Below are positions 1-10,545 of a stretch of DNA of 64,000 nt, in pieces. The notes below the pieces were generated by a model. That model saw only the letters and a program-made list of their open reading frames with translations. It did not search any database and was not told the DNA's origin. Where the stretch lies: assembly GCF_017591425.1 (NCBI RefSeq), contig NW_024467121.1:17620707-17684706 (forward strand). Direction: 5' to 3'. The stretch comes from Ochotona curzoniae (Eukaryota; Chordata; Mammalia; Lagomorpha; Ochotonidae). Numbering within the stretch: the first letter of the stretch is position 1; every line of letters begins with the position of its first letter. Position numbers and translations under genes: made by a program.

Positions 1-2200
1 GCTATCCCTTCACCCAAAGACAGAATACAAAGAGTTGACCACACAATAAATTAGAAATATTTCTTTTCCTTTGAAGCCCAATGAACCTTCATTCGAATAT
101 CAGCTCTATAAATACTGCAATTTATTAAATTTATCAAATAAATGAACTTATTTTCTTAAATTTCAGCATCTGGAAAATATTTTGTTGCAGTATTGTTTAA
201 AGGATTGGAAATGTAGAGCAGCCAGCATAGCATCTGTTGTGTACATGTTCACTGAAACATACATGTTATTGTATTGATCACGGACTTCACACACATCACA
301 AACACAAAGGGATTAACAGCAAAAATTGCTGATACAGAGTGTGTACCGTGTGTCACATCTGATAGTAAATACAAGACAGTGAGTTGGAGTCTGCTGTACC
401 CATTTCACAGATGAATGATCTGAGACCCAGAGTGACGCAGTTAGGAGGTGGTGGTGTAACCCCTACACTGCCTCAGGTTAAGAAGTCTCTAGGTGTCTGA
501 GAAGGATGGCCAATGTAGAGGAATTAGAAGTATGCAGTCACCCATGTAAAGGCCAGAGGTGTATGGCTTAAGTCTTCTCACAAGAGCTTTTCTCCCTTTG
601 TCCACCTTGGTGAATTTATTTTCTGAGAAAGAGTAGAAGGCTTCTCCATTCTGAGAAACACTGAAGAATGTTTGCGGTAGAATTCTGGGAGTTTAGATGT
701 CAGTATTGGTGTACTGCTACCTACCTCTTGCAGTTATATTAACTGTGCTCTGTAATAAAGATGCAGAAAAAGGCCCCATTTTTTGAACTTCCGCTTTCTG
801 TTAGCTGAGATCTGTGGCAACACCTTCCTCTTTTCATTCTAGCTGATTGTCAACAACAGTAACCACGAGTCCTTCCTGTCCCAGAAATAAGTCTTGCTAC
901 ACTCTCAGCTCTCACCATGCTACCAACGTACCTCATCTCCCCCTTGCAGCGGTCATGGCTTCACAGGGTTAAAGTGTTTATTGGATTCTCAGAATGGTTG
1001 GTAAAAAAGCATAGGTGTGTAAGAATAAGATAAAGGGCTCCACTCTGATGTAAACAGCCATTATGTTGCACCTAAATTGTTGAAGGAATATTTTGTACTC
1101 AATATTTTATTCAGCAGAACATTTTTTTTTTGTAACAATAAGGTTGATTAGGAAAAGCTCTGAAAGTGCTTCAAGTTAACAGTCTGATTGTTTATCTCAA
1201 TGATAAAAAAATAAATAAATAAGTAAAATGGTAGAATAAGGGGATAACAAGGTGTAGAAATTGAAGCCAGGACCTAGGGAAGAATATTTGACATTGTGTT
1301 CTTGCGGGGATTAAACATAACTCAGGGTTTCTCCTTTTGGCCTTTTAGCCATTACGTGTCATTGGAGTTTTGCTGTTTGTTTGCAGGAACTCAGGGCTAG
1401 CTTAGATCCATAGCTGACAGAATGTGATCTGCTGTTCTTTTTTGATTGTTTTAAGCAAGTAAGGAGCTCTACTTAAGATCTTTGGGGACCTTACTGCCAC
1501 CCTGGGCTTCCATGAAGTCACTCCTACCATTTGCCATTTAGTTGTCCCCTTTTCCACCTACTCTGTTTCTTTGGCTAGGGAGTGATCAGGAACAAAGTTG
1601 TGCATGTCCTGTGCCTGCCTTGCGCTTGTTCAGATGCAAAGGAACCATTCCAGGGGCCCGGCATTGCAAGCGAGTGCTTCTCAGAAGCCTTCAGCCTTGT
1701 CAGTGGACAGAGTGGCTAGGTTTTGGATGCATTTGGAGGAGAGAATATGAAGAGGGTGTGTGGAGTTGACTCTGTTTTTTCCAGCTCCCATGGGGGAATC
1801 CATGTGAATGTCCTCATTGTCAGATGACATCATGGTGTCTAGGAGCACAGGCTCTCAGCAAGCGTTATGGGTGTTTGGGGGAAAAGAACATGAAGAAAGA
1901 CTGATTTGCAAAAGCCTTCAGTTTTGCTCTTTATCAACCCCAAATATTTACTGAAGCTAGGAGAAGAAAACGGCGGGCTTCTTTTTTTTTTTTTTCCTCT
2001 CCCAAACGTGTGATTGTTTAGAACTCAAGTGCAACATCTGGAAGTCAGATATACAGAGAGCAATTTATGAAGTGTGAAAGAATTGAAATATTCAGTGTCC
2101 TTTAGTGGGAACTCAACTTTCTGGGAGTGGATTCTAACCCTCCTAAATACCCCCACCCCCAGGCACAAAGCAGGCAATTCTGAGATTGCCTTTGCCTCTC
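1..2200. other. Non-coding DNA upstream of the first visible CELF2 exon
   Basis: I see no exon or convincing ORF here. Apart from a MIR fragment at 398-480 the stretch is unique, moderately AT-rich sequence with short T runs (about 1122-1131 and 1982-1995) and an A-rich AAATAAATAAATAAG patch near 1207. That patch could be the tail of a worn SINE, but no SINE body is recognisable beside it. Because longer CELF2 transcripts use first exons further upstream, this may be intron in some transcripts and 5' flank in others. Confidence 0.6.
398..480 (-). mobile_element. MIR SINE fragment
   Basis: The run CCCATTTCACAGATGAATGATCTGAGACCCAGAG, followed by GCAGTTAGGAGGTGG, matches the reverse complement of the MIR core (cccatttTACAGATGAGGAAACTGAGG). 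It is an ancient, heavily diverged mammalian SINE with fuzzy boundaries. Confidence 0.6.
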
Positions 2201-2229
2201 TGAATTAAACCCTTTGTGCCTGGGTCCCA

Positions 2230-2850
2230 CAAACAATGTGCTTTTTAAAGGGAGCCCCCCTCCCAGCTCTGGCCCTTTTCTCCAGCGTGGGCAGCCAATC
2301 AGCTGCGCAGAGCTGCATAGCTAGAGCGCTTTCCATTCTGAGCAGCAACAACGTACTAATTTGATGCACACATGGATGCCTCGCGCACTCCGCGAATTCA
2401 TCACCAGCATCTTGCATTAGTCATCTGACGGACTGCCAAGTGTTTCATTTTCCTTCCATGTGACTTTATTATTACCACCTCTCTCCTGTCTTCCAAAAAA
2501 GGGCGGGGAAGGGGGAAGAGAGAAATCGAGAAGAAATCCAGCCCTAGCCTTTCTTTGCCAGAGATAGCTTAGCCAGCGTAGGGCTGATAACGTCGTCAGC
2601 GCCGCCAATGCCTTGATGGCAGCCTCGCAGAGCGAGACCTGCACTTAACTTGCAGCTGCCTCGCAAGCCCGGGTTCGGAGATGTCCACGCCCCGGGTGAC
2701 AGCCGGCGGGGCGCTGCCCTGTGCTCCGGCTGTGATGCTCAACAGCAGGATGCAGTGAAAGCCTCTCCGCCCGCCTGCGGCCGCTGAGCAACAACCTTCA
2801 ATGGTGCCTCTGCTTTGTTTTAGTTCATCAAATTTCTGCGAATCATTAGG
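2230..2850 (+). promoter_or_regulatory. CELF2: Putative internal CpG-rich promoter of CELF2
   Basis: The stretch stands out from its AT-rich surroundings. It has an NF-Y-type AGCCAATCAG at 2293-2302 with an overlapping E-box CAGCTG at 2300-2305. It also has a GC box GGGCGGGG at 2501-2508, a CRE half-site CGTCA at 2594-2598, a second CCAAT at 2605-2609, and clustered CpGs from about 2580 to 2785. It sits just upstream of the exon carrying the [10 protein letters not shown] start. CELF2 is known to use several alternative first exons, so a promoter here would give transcripts starting at this ATG without the longer N-termini. I see no clear TATA box. Promoter activity is an inference from composition and motifs. 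Confidence 0.45.
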
Positions 2851-2853
2851 CAC

Positions 2854-2974
2854 TTTCCCCCACCCCGTGTTCCTCTTCTTCCTCCTTCCGCCTCCCCCCC
2901 ACCCCCACTATTTTTTTTCTTCCTGTCCCTCACCCTGCTGCCCTAACTCTGGCTCCCGGTTCCGTTTTTGACAG
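2854..2974 (+). promoter_or_regulatory. CELF2: Long pyrimidine tract and 3' splice site of CELF2 exon
   Basis: About 90 nt of nearly pure C/T (TTCCTCTTCTTCCTCCTTCC, a C7 run, CCCCCAC, then TTTTTTTTCTTCCTG) run toward an acceptor TTTTTGACAG ending at 2974. Exon sequence after the AG is TAACGGCACAGCCAACAAG-ATG. This matches the known CELF2 isoform structure in which upstream exons join just before Asn-Gly-Thr-Ala-Asn-Lys-Met. The first exonic base is T, a weak +1 position. The CUCUUCUU-type elements are typical PTB binding sequences, so regulated splicing is plausible but not shown. Confidence 0.8.
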
Positions 2975-2993
2975 TAACGGCACAGCCAACAAG

Positions 2994-3171
2994 ATGAACG
3001 GAGCTTTGGATCACTCAGACCAGCCAGACCCAGATGCCATTAAGATGTTTGTCGGACAGATCCCCAGGTCATGGTCAGAAAAGGAGCTGAAAGAACTTTT
3101 TGAGCCTTACGGAGCCGTCTACCAGATCAACGTCCTCCGGGACCGGAGTCAGAACCCTCCCCAGAGTAAAG
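2994..3171 (+). CDS. CELF2: CELF2 exon: [10 protein letters not shown] start and first half of RRM1
   Basis: CELF2 (CUGBP2, ETR-3) is a CELF-family RNA-binding protein. It binds UGU/GU-rich RNA to control alternative splicing in the nucleus and mRNA stability and translation in the cytoplasm. These 178 nt encode residues 1-59 plus one base of codon 60. The exon begins [17 protein letters not shown]; the paralogue CELF1 differs here (MNGTLDHPDQ), so CELF2 is the better match. The RRM1 RNP2 strand MFVGQI is residues 18-23, followed by helix 1 ([10 protein letters not shown]). The exon ends RSQNPPQSK. The spliced exon starts at 2975, and the frame is open from there (Asn-Gly-Thr-Ala-Asn-Lys before Met), so longer isoforms can read through. 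The ATG has A at -3. The codon for Gly60 is split (phase 1) and completed at 62539. No frameshift or stop is present. Confidence 0.97.
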
Positions 3172-3177
3172 GTACAG
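3172..3177 (+). promoter_or_regulatory. CELF2: 5' splice site of CELF2 exon (weak donor)
   Basis: The boundary reads AAAG|GTACAG. GT is intact, but +4 is C and +5 is A instead of the usual A and G, so pairing with U1 is limited outside the exon end. The assignment is fixed by the protein: joining to 62539 restores Lys-Gly-Cys-Cys-Phe, the RNP1 motif. Failure to splice would read on in frame to a stop at 3537-3539. Confidence 0.9.
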
Positions 3178-5244
3178 ACCGCATGGGGCGTGGGGGGCTG
3201 GGGGACACTCAGGTGTCCAGGTGGGCGTCCTGGGGGCTCCGCAGCGCAGAGCGGGCTGCGGGAAGGAGGGAGGGCGGGCTTGCCAGCGGGGAGCGGCTGG
3301 GGCTGGCAGCTCCTCTGGGCTCCTCCCCGAGGCGGCCTCGGTGCTGCCCGCTGGGACAGGTGGAGCCGGAGCGAGCGAGGGCCAGCGCGCAGCCTGCGCC
3401 TCTGTGCTGGCGCGTGATTGCTCCCGGGAGGTCACTTTCTAGGCGGCTGCTGGGCGGGGTGGCTGCCCCTGAGGAACAGTGTTTCTCAGCCGTGTGTGTG
3501 TGTCTGGAGCTAACTCTTTCTATTGCTACCCTCCCATGATTGCCAGTGTAATGACAATTGTATTTCACTTTTCTGTAGCCTGTGGGGACCTGGCAATGCC
3601 TTATGAAACTGTTTAGCATGATGCTGGTGTGAGGAAGAAAGGGCTCACTTTCCGAGAGCCCTGTGTCTCTCCTGGGGAGGTGGGGAGCCTGGATAGGGGT
3701 CGTTAAGAAAAGTGTGCCTTTTGGAGCCAGAGAATGGCGCCCTAGTGGCCTGAAGTAGTTAACACACCTTCAGAAAGCTTGAGGTTTACGCCCTTATCAG
3801 TGGTAAGATTCAAGTGTGCAGTCTGGTGGCTGTTAGTGCCTCCATTTTAAGATGATAATGATGGGAGCGGAGGTAGCAGTTATTAAAATAGAGGCCAAAA
3901 ACCCATCGTACCTGGTTGGCGCTTTTGCCTATTGGAGTTCTACTTTACAGGCTCTGATTTAAAAACCTCTCTTCTGGCTGCTACCACTTGGCCTCTGTCA
4001 TTTTAAACGTCTCACTTCAGTAATTTCGCTCTTTCTATGTTTTTGGTCTCCATCTCTCTGCTCAAGACTTGTCCGTCACCGTGTGGCCCTCACGGTTCCT
4101 CGTTCCGTGTGCCCTGAAGTTACCCCCCTGGCCTGTTTTGCATTATTTCTATGTTACTTCTGCTGACAACTCTGAAGAGCTCATTGTGGTTTGGCTTATA
4201 CCTACACTTTCCTTGGGCACATGAACATTGGCTGATACTTCTTACTGAGCCTTTTCTGGTTGGCAAGGTGTAACGGTGGAACTAGACGATGCTGGAAGAC
4301 AGGTGTCACTCAGACGTGTTTGGTCATCTCTTGGTACCTTAGTCACCGAGCTCTGACAGGACTTTGCAGAGGAATGTAAGTCTCTCGCTAGTTATCATTT
4401 CATAAAGGTGAATAAACGTGCCTTTAAATTACATTCCTAAGACTCCAGCCTTCTAATCTCAAAACCAAAACACCAACTTGTTTTTGAGAAAACATAGAAT
4501 TCTGTTGCCACAAACTTGACTGTTCCATAATTTAAAAGGGTTTTTTTTTTTTTAAATCTAAAAACCAATAGAATTTACTTTATAATTATTTGCCTACTTG
4601 TTTCTCAAATAAGGAAGCCTGGAGTTGGTTTTAAGACTCACCCTCTCACAGTGTTGAAGTAAGGAAAGATGGAATGATGTGTAGGAATAGAACTGAAGAG
4701 TCACCAGGTCCAGGCCTGCAGCACGTGGAGTGGCACCCAGCAGGAACTAGGACAGAGGGAGTAAACTGTGCTTTTGAGAAATAACCACACTTTGTCCTTG
4801 ACTAGGAAAAGTTGACTCTGAATTTTGGTTTGTCAGCATTTTTTTCCAAATGACCTCTGAAAAAATGACCACAGCTCATTTATTGTGATGATGCCTGGTT
4901 ACTTTCATTTTATTTGAATATACATGTTTGACCTTGACCAAAAAAATGCCCTTTTCTCAGTCAAATAATTACATTTTGTATGTGGTCTAGTTTTTTCCCC
5001 CATTTTCACTGTTTTCCCCCATACCTTTCTTTGAACATCTTCATCAGATTATTCATATATTAGAGACTACGCTTTTTTTTTCAAAACTTCCATTCATTAG
5101 GTTCTATAGCTAATTTTGTGAATATACTTTGTGGAAGCCCCTAGTAAATGAGGAAAATAGCTGGTTTGATCACATGGGCCAGTGTTACAAACTTTGTATA
5201 TGTTCTTATTTTGCTCTTGCTAAAAATCATGAACATACAAGGTA

Positions 5245-5360
5245 GTCATCACATTTTAGAAGTGAGGAAACCGAGACCCCCTAAAAAGTTTTAAAATGTA
5301 GCCCAGTTTACCCAGATAATGGGTGACAAAGTGGAGCTTTGAACACAGTTCATGTATCAT
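5245..5360 (-). mobile_element. MIR SINE fragment
   Basis: CACATTTTAGAAGTGAGGAAACCGAGACCCCC, then CCCAGTTTACCCAGATAATGGGTGACAAAGTGGAGCTTTGAACAC, follows the reverse complement of MIR (gatgaggaaactgagg ... cacagctaataagtggcagagctgggatttgaac). The element is old and diverged. Confidence 0.65.
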
Positions 5361-6339
5361 CATGTGCAACACCATTTTAGCGCTCAGTGAGGTGAGACCA
5401 CAAACACACTCTGACCTGTTCCATTTCGGCGCTTGGGTCAGAGCCCTTCTCCTTTACATAAGTGTCCCCCAGGTGAAAGGAAGAAAATATGCCCTTGAAG
5501 ACCAAGGTTGATTTCATTTCTGTCTTTGTGTTTAGTTTCTATACTCATGGGTTTAGACTGTACATCAGTCCTACTCATGGTATCATGGGATAGGAGTTAC
5601 AGATGAAATCATTCAAATCTTACCTTTGGAAATACAGGTCAATTCCCATTACTGTGAACTCCAAGTCTCACATCAAATATTGCTTGAAGTATGTGGGCTG
5701 TCAGCCAAAGCTTGAAAGGATTTTTGTTATACAGACATCTCTGTTGTAAAGGTATTTGTTGTGATGGGATTTGAGCTGTATAATGACATTCTTCTCGGAG
5801 GATTACAGCCGTTAGCTGCTTACATACAGAGAGAAGCCACCACATTCTTTATGTTGATTTATATGTATGCCATGAATTATTTGCCTGCTCATATGTAAAA
5901 TAGCACCCCAAATTTGTGTGGATTCTGACTGTCAGCACAGTACAATTATGTTTTCACAGGACTCATGTCATAAACTAGCATTACTGGAGGCTCTTTCTAA
6001 ATGGGGTTTACAGTACCTAAGTAGAGCCTTTAGAGTGGCCTTAAGTCATTGCTTTTCCAGCATTGATGTTTCTAAGTCAATCCATTACCTAATCCAGGTG
6101 GGTTTGAGTGTTCTGTTTTACATTTTGTTGAGTCTTGAGACACAAAAACTTGTCCTATTTTAAAACCACTTTTTAAGAAGTAGAGTCTGATCTACCTGTT
6201 TCTTCTCCCTATAGTTTTATGTATTCACCAAGCAGGCCTAGGGATAACTCTAAATGAGCTATCCCTTCTAACTTGACTTGGGAAGGACATGTTTTATTCA
6301 TTGGTTATTCACTGAGTCTGTGGTTAGTGAGGAACATCA

Positions 6340-6500
6340 CATGGTAATTAGGAACGTGGTTTCTGAAATCAGACATTTCTAAATTCAATTTCTAATTCTA
6401 AACTTTGATATTGGTTTTGGGGTATATTACTCAATGTCATCTGAAAGTGGTGACAGTCTTTATAAGGTTTCTGAGCTAATCTAGTACTGCTTTGCACAGA
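6340..6500 (+). mobile_element. MIR SINE fragment
   Basis: GGTAATTAGGAACGTGGTTTCTGAAATCAGACATTTCTAAATTCAATTTC resembles the 5' half of MIR (gtggttaagagcacgggctctggagccagactgcctgggttcaaatcc). A degraded ATATTACTCAATGTCATCTGAAAGTGG matches the core. Divergence is high and the ends are approximate. Confidence 0.5.
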
Positions 6501-6740
6501 ACTACAAAATTATAGGAACTTGTTATCGTGTCAACTGTTGTCACAGTATTCACTGTCTTCAAGAGGTTAAAATCGAATGAAGCCAATAATGTAAGTTCAC
6601 AAGCAACTATAATGTAGAAGAGCATAAGTTAAGAGTAAGAAAAAAATGAGCATGGAATTCAGAGAAGTATTAAGTAACTTGCAGCTTTCAGAATATAGGT
6701 AAAGCTGTCATTTTTACTCAAATTTTGAAAGTGCTAACAG

Positions 6741-6778
6741 GATTTCTCTAAAGAGATGCTGATTTCTCTAAAGAGATG
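6741..6778. repeat. Tandem duplication, 20-bp period x2
   Basis: GATTTCTCTAAAGAGATG occurs at 6741-6758 and again at 6761-6778, exactly 20 bp apart and without mismatch. Each copy contains the near-palindrome TCTCTAAAGAGA. This is a small local duplication in otherwise unique intron sequence. Confidence 0.9.
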
Positions 6779-7427
6779 GACTGACTTGGTGTAGCCATTC
6801 AGCTAAAAGAGTACAATGTGAGTGCTGGGACTGAATTCTTCCAGAGTTCAGAGAAAATGTGAAAGATGCGAAATGAAAGGGAAGAAGGGAAGTCCAGTGA
6901 AGCCTGGAACCATAGACTAAGCCCAGCTCACACAGGACTATAACTCTGAGGCTAAAATATTTGGAATGTCTTTGTTAAACATCAAGGATCTAGGAAAGAT
7001 ATTTAAGCAGAAATAACTAGTGCAGTATCTTGAATTGTGTTATAAGGATGTTGTCTTCCTTGGAAATGGAGGGGACGAGAGTGGGGGTAAGGCTTGATAA
7101 TAACCCCCCTGAGCGACTTTGTCTTAGCAGAGAAACAGGAAAGAGATCATAAATGGTGGGGATGGAGAAGTACTAGTATGTTAAGTTTTGATTGTGCTAA
7201 GTGTGTGGTGCTGCAGAGAAGTCAGGAAGCATACAAGCTGAAAGGGACCGGGGGGAAACGCTGGATTCAGTGATGGGAAGACCTGGCAGCATCTCATAAC
7301 AAGGGTGGAAGGAAACTGCCTAGAGTGTTCACATGGGATAATGAATGTAGACTCCCCTTTCTAGTGCTCTGGTCATTAGAAAAATAAAAGATGGCTTACC
7401 ACATGTAGTTCTTTCCCTTTCTTCCAT

Positions 7428-7722
7428 TTTTTAAGGATTTGTAATGTTTACTTTTTATTTACTTGAAAGGCAAAATGAGGGAGAGACAGCAATATCTTCA
7501 ATCCACTGGCTCATTCCCCAAATACCTTCAACAGGATCAGGCCAAAGACAGGAAGCAGGAGCTCTTTATCTGGATCTCACACATGGGAGGGTAGGGACCG
7601 AAGTACTTGAGCCATCATCTGCTGCTTCCCAAGGAATGCGAAGCACGACTCGGTTCTAGGATCTCTGATATGGGATGTGCTGGGTAACACATTAGCGTGT
7701 TCTATCACGATGCTGCTGTCCT
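7428..7722 (-). mobile_element. C-repeat SINE (CSINE)
   Basis: This reads as the reverse complement of the lagomorph C-repeat: a T-rich start, ACTTGAAAGGCAAAATGAGGGAGAGACAG, CCACTGGCTCATTCCCCAAAT, AGACAGGAAGCAGGAGCT, TCTCACACATGGGAGGG and GATATGGGATGTGCTGGG. Divergence is moderate. It is almost full length; the core is interrupted by small indels. Confidence 0.85.
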
Positions 7723-8329
7723 TCCTCCTCTCCCCTAACACCCCAACCCCCACCCGCCAGCCAAACAAATGATTAAAAAAGGAGAGAGGGAGAAGAGCAA
7801 AATAAAAATCAGAAAGTATAAGGTAGAACTGAATCAGGATATTGGGGGAAAAAAGAACAAAAGAAAATGCTAAAGAGTACATGGGAATACTGTTAAGATG
7901 ATTCACTTGAAATAGCAGAGTAGTTAGGATACAACATAAAATTTCAGTGTGATAGATGGAATCAGGAGATATTTAATAAAGATGCCTTCAGTTTTCTCAG
8001 TAGATAGTACATTTCTAGGAAGGCTGATCAAAGACCTTCATAGACTGGAAAGGTTTTAAAATGACGACTCTGGAAAATCCAGTAAGGGAAAGAATAGCAG
8101 AACTATTGGAGAACTTGAAAGACCCAATTAAAATTAGGTTGTTTCACTTGAGGGTAGGCCCTGGTGACTGGTTCCAGGTTGTCCGATTGTGAGTGAGTAG
8201 AGAAATGGAGTAAAAGAAAAACTAGACTTGAAGGTGCTCAGTGCAGAGAAGGCAGTTCAAGAAGGGTAGCAGATGTTTTGAAATGCTGTCCTTGAGGTTT
8301 AAAGTAAAGTTCAAAGTGGGGGTAACTAG

Positions 8330-8355
8330 TCTGGGGGAAGATTTGTTCCCCCAGA
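8330..8355. repeat. Perfect inverted repeat, 10-bp stem with 6-nt loop
   Basis: TCTGGGGGAA (8330-8339) and TTCCCCCAGA (8346-8355) are exact reverse complements around GATTTG. The stem is GC-rich in its middle. It lies in unique intron sequence with no T-run after it. No function is assigned. Confidence 0.85.
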
Positions 8356-9807
8356 AGATTGAGGTACAGTGGAAGTAGCAACAGGTATGGGGATAGTGTT
8401 CAAATGAAACCAAATTTGAAACCTGTAAGTGGTAGATACAATATGCCCCATAGGTAATCACTCCCTTAATATTTTGGTTAATAAAAATTATAATCAACAG
8501 CCATAACTCGCAGAAGACCCATACTCTTTAAGGAATGCTGTTTCATATTGGTTTTAATTGGCTAAACATTGTTGCTTTGATTTTACTAAGTGATGAAGTT
8601 AAAAATCATTTAACCTTTGAGATTAGAAAAGAGGAATGGAACCTCGACCCCAAGTTGAAGCTTTGTTGGTTATATTTTACTATCTCTCTTTTGGCATCTT
8701 TTCAGCCAGAAGACAGACAAGGGAAGTGGCTTCTTGGCTGTCACTGTGCAGCACAGCCCAAAGAACAAAACTTCCTCTTTTCTTGAAAGATATTGGGAGT
8801 TCATGGCGTAACTGCTGGACAGCTGCAGCCCTGTGTGCTTGAAGCCCAGAGTTTTCAGGGTGGAACCAAAATTAATCATGCTTCCTTTGGGAAAAAAATA
8901 TTATCTTTAAGTTTCAAAATAAGACAGCTGTTGGAGGTACTTTTGATACTTCTGCTCTTTCATGTTTTTTGCTCAGGCTCCAGTTATGATGACCCCAAGG
9001 ACTAGTTCCTCTCACATTAGACTATCATAGCAAGTTGTTTCTTTCCATTTTACAGGTCTTACATCAGTCTTCAAGAATTTACTAATAAAATCCAGCTCGT
9101 TGAATTTTTTCCTGATAGCTCTATAGCTTAGAGTAGTGACAATTTTTTAAGACTTAAGTCTAGGATGTTGGGCAATGAACCAAAAAGAATAGGCAAGAAG
9201 ATAAGTAAACGGCATCAGAACCTAAATTTTATGTTTCATAATTTGTCAGAGGACCAGTGCTCAACAGAGGATTCCGCTGCCCTTGGTAGAACAAGGGTAG
9301 GGTGATATTTATTATTACACGACAGTTTAACAAATGAGCCTTAATTCCTTTATCCATAAAAGAGAAATATTCTTCATCACAGAGCTGTTTCACGTATTTG
9401 TTAAGACAACAAACACAAATGCTTCTAGTATCAGGAGAGTTGATAATCTTAGAAACTTTATACTTCTCTTTTGAATTGTTGAAGATTTATAAAGAACATG
9501 CTTGGCCTTGCCTTTCTATACAAGGAATGGTGTTGGAGCAGTGGTGTGACAGTACAGAAGTACCTTTGCATGCTTCATGCCTTTTCTTTTCTTTTTGAAA
9601 AAAAAATATTGTCACAAATTTTGCGTAAGCAATCAAAGTGAATTTGGGAGCCATTCATTGAAACAATATCATCTCAGAATTAGTAATCGAGGTAGCGTTC
9701 AAAATGAAGGAAGGTGGATCCATGCCTCCCTATAAATCTTAGGAGTTAGCAGAGGATAGAATTTCTTTCCTTGAGAATTAGGTGTGCTGCCCTAGATTGT
9801 GGGAGTG

Positions 9808-10110
9808 CTTTTTTGTTATTATTATTTATAAGATTGGTTAACTTATTTGTAAAGACAGAGGGAGGGAGAGAGGGAAATCTGTGTTCCATCTGCTGATCCC
9901 TCCTCACGTGGCTGGCAATAGCCAGGCCGGGGCCAGGCTGAATACAGGAGCCAGAAACTTCATCTGAATTTTCCACGTGAGTGATTCCTTCCCCCTAGAT
10001 ATACTAACAGGCAACTTGATTGGAAACAGAGCACCCAGGATTTGAACCACCAGCAGTCCCACAAGAATGCCACATCTACAACCCCGGTTTTGATAGTGTT
10101 CCCTCAATGG
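9808..10110 (-). mobile_element. C-repeat SINE (CSINE)
   Basis: A T-rich start and TATTTATAAGATTGG lead into AAAGACAGAGGGAGGGAGAGAGGG, CATCTGCTGATCCC, CAGGAGCCAGAAACTTCATCTG, CCAGGATTTGAACCACCAGCAG and AATGCCACATCTACAACCCCGG. These are in the order expected for the reverse complement of the C-repeat. The copy is fairly diverged. Confidence 0.8.
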
Positions 10111-10436
10111 GTTACGACAAACATACTTTCTTCTTGAACTAACACAAATCTGTTACTTACGATGACATCATTGTTGGCTAACTGAGGATCTATGGGACAA
10201 ACCTAGTTTTTTAGATCTCTGCATGCAGACATCCTTATGACTTCCTTGTGAAAGGTAGATATACTAGTGTCCCACGTGGTTATATTTCAATATACTGAAA
10301 ATACTCATTTTTTGAAATGGAGTTCTTAGTTATTGTGACTCATACAGATACCATCAATTGAAATAAACTTGGAGAAATATACATGCTTCCTTTGAGTTGC
10401 AGTAAGAAGGATTTCATTCACAAATGGCTATTTGAC

Positions 10437-10545
10437 TGGGCCATCGCACCTGACCCAGCCCTGGCTGTTGCTTGTATTTGGAAGAGAGACTCAGTAGATG
10501 GGGCTCTTTCTACCTCTTCAATTAAATTGAAAATAAAAAGAAGGA
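10437..10545 (+). mobile_element. 5'-truncated C-repeat SINE
   Basis: CCAGCCCTGGCTGTTGCTTGTATTTGGAAGAGAGACTCAGTAGATGGGGCTCTTTCTACC, followed by an A-rich end, resembles the 3' half of the C-repeat (ggctgttgcaggcatttggggagtgaaccagcagatgg ... ctct). The 5' half is missing. Confidence 0.5.

Noticed and set aside
2994..3539. A 181-codon frame running from the CELF2 ATG past 3171
   Set aside because: The first 59 codons are CELF2. The rest is intron read-through with GC-rich, non-homologous residues, and the correct continuation is at 62539.
3100..3619. Several 70-136 codon frames on both strands around the exon
   Set aside because: They overlap each other and the real exon, are driven by GC-rich sequence with few stops, and show no recognisable domain.
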